This document shows, piece after piece, positions 4,860 through 6,183 of a stretch of DNA of 6,183 bases. The position numbers and the translations under genes were made by a program. Source of the DNA: Mycobacterium sp. (GTDB taxonomy: Bacteria; Actinomycetota; Actinomycetes; Mycobacteriales; Mycobacteriaceae); contig JAOPWF010000478.1 of NCBI GenBank assembly GCA_025965815.1, positions 1 through 6,183 of the forward strand, read 5' to 3'. Within the stretch, counting starts at the first letter, position 1. Every line of letters begins with the position of its first letter. The notes under the pieces were generated by a model. That model was not told the DNA's origin, did not search any database, and saw only the letters and a program-made list of their open reading frames with translations.

Positions 4860-5750
4860 ATGATCACCCTGACCGCCACCGTCGCGGAGCCGTTGTCGCG
4901 GTCGAGCGCATCGCAGCGGGCACCGCTGCGGGTTGGGCTGTTCAACACCGCTGGCGTCCGGACACCGCCGAGTTGACTGCGGTGCTCAAGGACGGCATCG
5001 CGCGTGCGGCGGGTGAAGGCGCGCGGCTGGTGTGCCTGCCGGAGATCACGCTGCTGCGCTACCCCGCCAAAATCCCCGCCGGCGCCAATCCGGGTGAGGA
5101 GGCCGAGGATCTGCAGAGCGGTCCGACGTTCAGCCTGGCCGCCGAGGCCGCCACCGCCAACGGCGTCTTCGGGCACGCGTCGCTCTACGACAAGGCGGCC
5201 TCTCCAGACGGAGAGGCCGACGGTCTGAGATACAACTGCGCCATCCTGGTGTCGCCGTCGGGCGAGCTGGTCGGCCGGACCCAAGCGGCCCGATCTCGGC
5301 CGGCTACTACGAGCATACGAATGGTTCCCGGAGGTGGCCCGCAGCTACTCGCTCGGCGGCGCCGAGATCGTCGTCGATCCGACGGCCATCGGGTCGGAGC
5401 CGTCGTTCCCCGCCTTCGAGACCCAGCCGCTGTGGCAGCACGTGATCGTCGCGAACGGCATCAGCAGCGGACTGCACATGATGGTGCCCAACAGGTTGGC
5501 GACGAAGGCAAGGTCACCTTCTACGGGTCGTCGTTCATCTCAGACCCGTATGGCCGGGTGCTGGTGCACGCGCCGCGCGACGAGGAGGCGGTGCTGGTGG
5601 CCGACCTGGACCTGGATAAGCGTCGCGACCGGCTCGAGCTGTTCCCGTTCCTGCTCACCCGCAGGCCCGACACCTACGCCATTGACGGCGCCGGTCGACA
5701 TTGCCCGACCGTACGGCGAGGGCCACGATGCGACGGCGGTGGTCAAATGA
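4860..5750 (+). pseudogene. Carbon-nitrogen hydrolase (nitrilase superfamily) remnant, multiply frameshifted
   Basis: Piecing frames together recovers a nitrilase/N-carbamoylputrescine-amidase-like protein. Fragments in order are: 4860-4940 (ends PLRVGL), 4943-5284 (QHRWRPDTAEL, CLPEITLLRYPA, NCAILVSPSGELVGRTQ), 5290-5316 (PISAGYYEH), 5319-5495 (EWFPEVARSYSLGGAEIVV, TAIGSEP, QHVIVANGI), 5498-5680 (GDEGKVTFYGSSFISDPYG, VLVADLDLDKRRDRLELFPF) and 5682-5747 (LTAPVDIARPYGEGHDATAV). The lesions are:
- one base lost before TT at 4941;
- five bases left where about four codons with the catalytic Lys (K-x-H-I-P) belong (5285-5289);
- a deletion near 5317 that removed the segment with the catalytic Cys (TCWDEWFPE in relatives);
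- one base lost before TT at 5496;
- a frame change at 5681.
Only the Glu of LPE survives from the E-K-C triad, so no active enzyme can be made. About 292 codons remain. The deletion sizes are inferred from family knowledge. Confidence 0.9.
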
Positions 5751-5762
5751 CCGGCCACCGGC

Positions 5763-6183
5763 TCACCCGGCGTCGGTGGTCACCTCGGCCAACTGCGTGA
5801 GACGGACGCTGTTGCCCGACGGATCGCGGAATCCGGAGTCGATGCCGTAGGGCATTTGGCGAGGCTCCTCGGTGAACTCAACGCCACGCGCGGACAGTTC
5901 GTTGTAACTGGCCTGGGCGTCGTCAGTGGTCAGGAAGGCGGTGCCGGCGAAGCCCTTGGCCACCAGGTCGAGCACCTCCTGGCGGGTGGCGGCGTCCATG
6001 ACGGGCGGTCCGGGCACCGCCATAAGCACGATGGAGACGTCATCCTGTCCGGGCGGCCCCACCGTGAGCCAGCGGAAGTCGCCCATCTCGGGCATCGAAA
6101 CATCTTGTCGCACTTCCATGCCCACCTTCTCGGTCCAGAATTTCAGCGCGACGTCCTGGTCATGCACCCACAGTTGGGCGCTG
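5763..6183 (-). CDS. VOC-family (glyoxalase/bleomycin-resistance fold) protein, 5' end beyond window
   Basis: This is a small cytosolic VOC protein with 139 codons visible; the frame is open to the right edge. Residues upstream of the internal GTG at 6167 read SAQLWVHDQD, the normal first strand of this family. The true start is therefore just outside the window, and the GTG is not the start. Two beta-alpha-beta-beta-beta modules are recognisable: the N-terminal WVHDQDVALKFWTEKVGMEV (5-24) and the C-terminal ATAFLTTDD-like strand with SYNELSARGVEF (82-93), ending FRDPSGNSVRL (118-128). In the final motif the usual metal-ligand Glu of DPxGNxxEL is replaced by Arg (NSVRL). This argues against a classical glyoxalase I metal centre, as in many VOC members of unknown substrate. 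It converges on the nitrilase remnant with a 12-nt gap. The fold is firm; the function is unknown. Confidence 0.9.
   Translation of the reverse strand, partial: SAQLWVHDQDVALKFWTEKVGMEVRQDVSMPEMGDFRWLTVGPPGQDDVSIVLMAVPGPPVMDAATRQEVLDLVAKGFAGTAFLTTDDAQASYNELSARGVEFTEEPRQMPYGIDSGFRDPSGNSVRLTQLAEVTTDAG

Noticed and set aside
3578..5284. Long open frame of 568 codons on the minus strand
   Set aside because: It lies opposite the recognised DUF222-HNH gene and the nitrilase remnant, has an Arg/Gly-rich composition and no recognisable domain. It is a GC-rich shadow frame.
4860..5750. Programmed frameshifting as an explanation for the nitrilase frames
   Set aside because: Several shifts of different size occur without slippery sites, and the catalytic Lys and Cys segments are physically absent, so recoding could not yield an enzyme.
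5737..5760. CGGTGG...CCACCG hairpin around the pseudogene stop
   Set aside because: The stem is only 6 bp with a 12-nt loop and no T-tract, which is too weak to call a terminator in sequence this GC-rich.

Overview
This is a high-GC, tightly packed chromosomal window from an actinobacterium. A Mycobacterium or close relative is the best guess. The strongest clue is a 13E12/DUF222-HNH gene whose start codon lies inside a perfect mycobacterial-type LexA (SOS) box, TCGAACGTATGTTCGA. No rRNA, tRNA, CRISPR array or insertion sequence was seen.

Left block (1-1933). A partial XRE-family regulator gene runs leftward off the window edge. It is divergent from a two-gene operon: a thioredoxin-reductase-like FAD oxidoreductase with a CPFC redox motif, then a class I SAM-dependent methyltransferase that overlaps it by 8 nt. 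The 46-bp divergent gap holds an imperfect inverted repeat that could be the regulator's operator. Pairing a dithiol oxidase with a methyltransferase suggests, as inference only, modification or detoxification of a small thiol molecule.

Central block (1930-4759). Three leftward genes form a compact operon that looks like a split Ada/AlkB-type alkylation-damage system. They encode an Ogt O6-alkylguanine-DNA alkyltransferase, a 2-oxoglutarate/Fe(II) oxygenase of the DNA-damage-associated Oxygenase-NA type, and a free-standing Ada-type metal-binding domain. Junctions are a 1-nt stop/start overlap and a 2-nt gap, with no Shine-Dalgarno sequence before the second and third genes. Divergent from ogt, across about 96 bp, is the SOS-box-controlled DUF222-HNH gene. 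Its -10 hexamer is placed so that the transcript would start at or within a base of the ATG. The stretch therefore reads as a DNA-damage island.

Right block (4760-6183). A nitrilase-superfamily gene with a good ribosome binding site is decayed. Its reading frame is broken at five places, and the segments that should carry the catalytic Lys and Cys are missing, so only the Glu segment remains. It converges on a VOC (glyoxalase/bleomycin-resistance fold) gene whose 5' end lies beyond the right edge.
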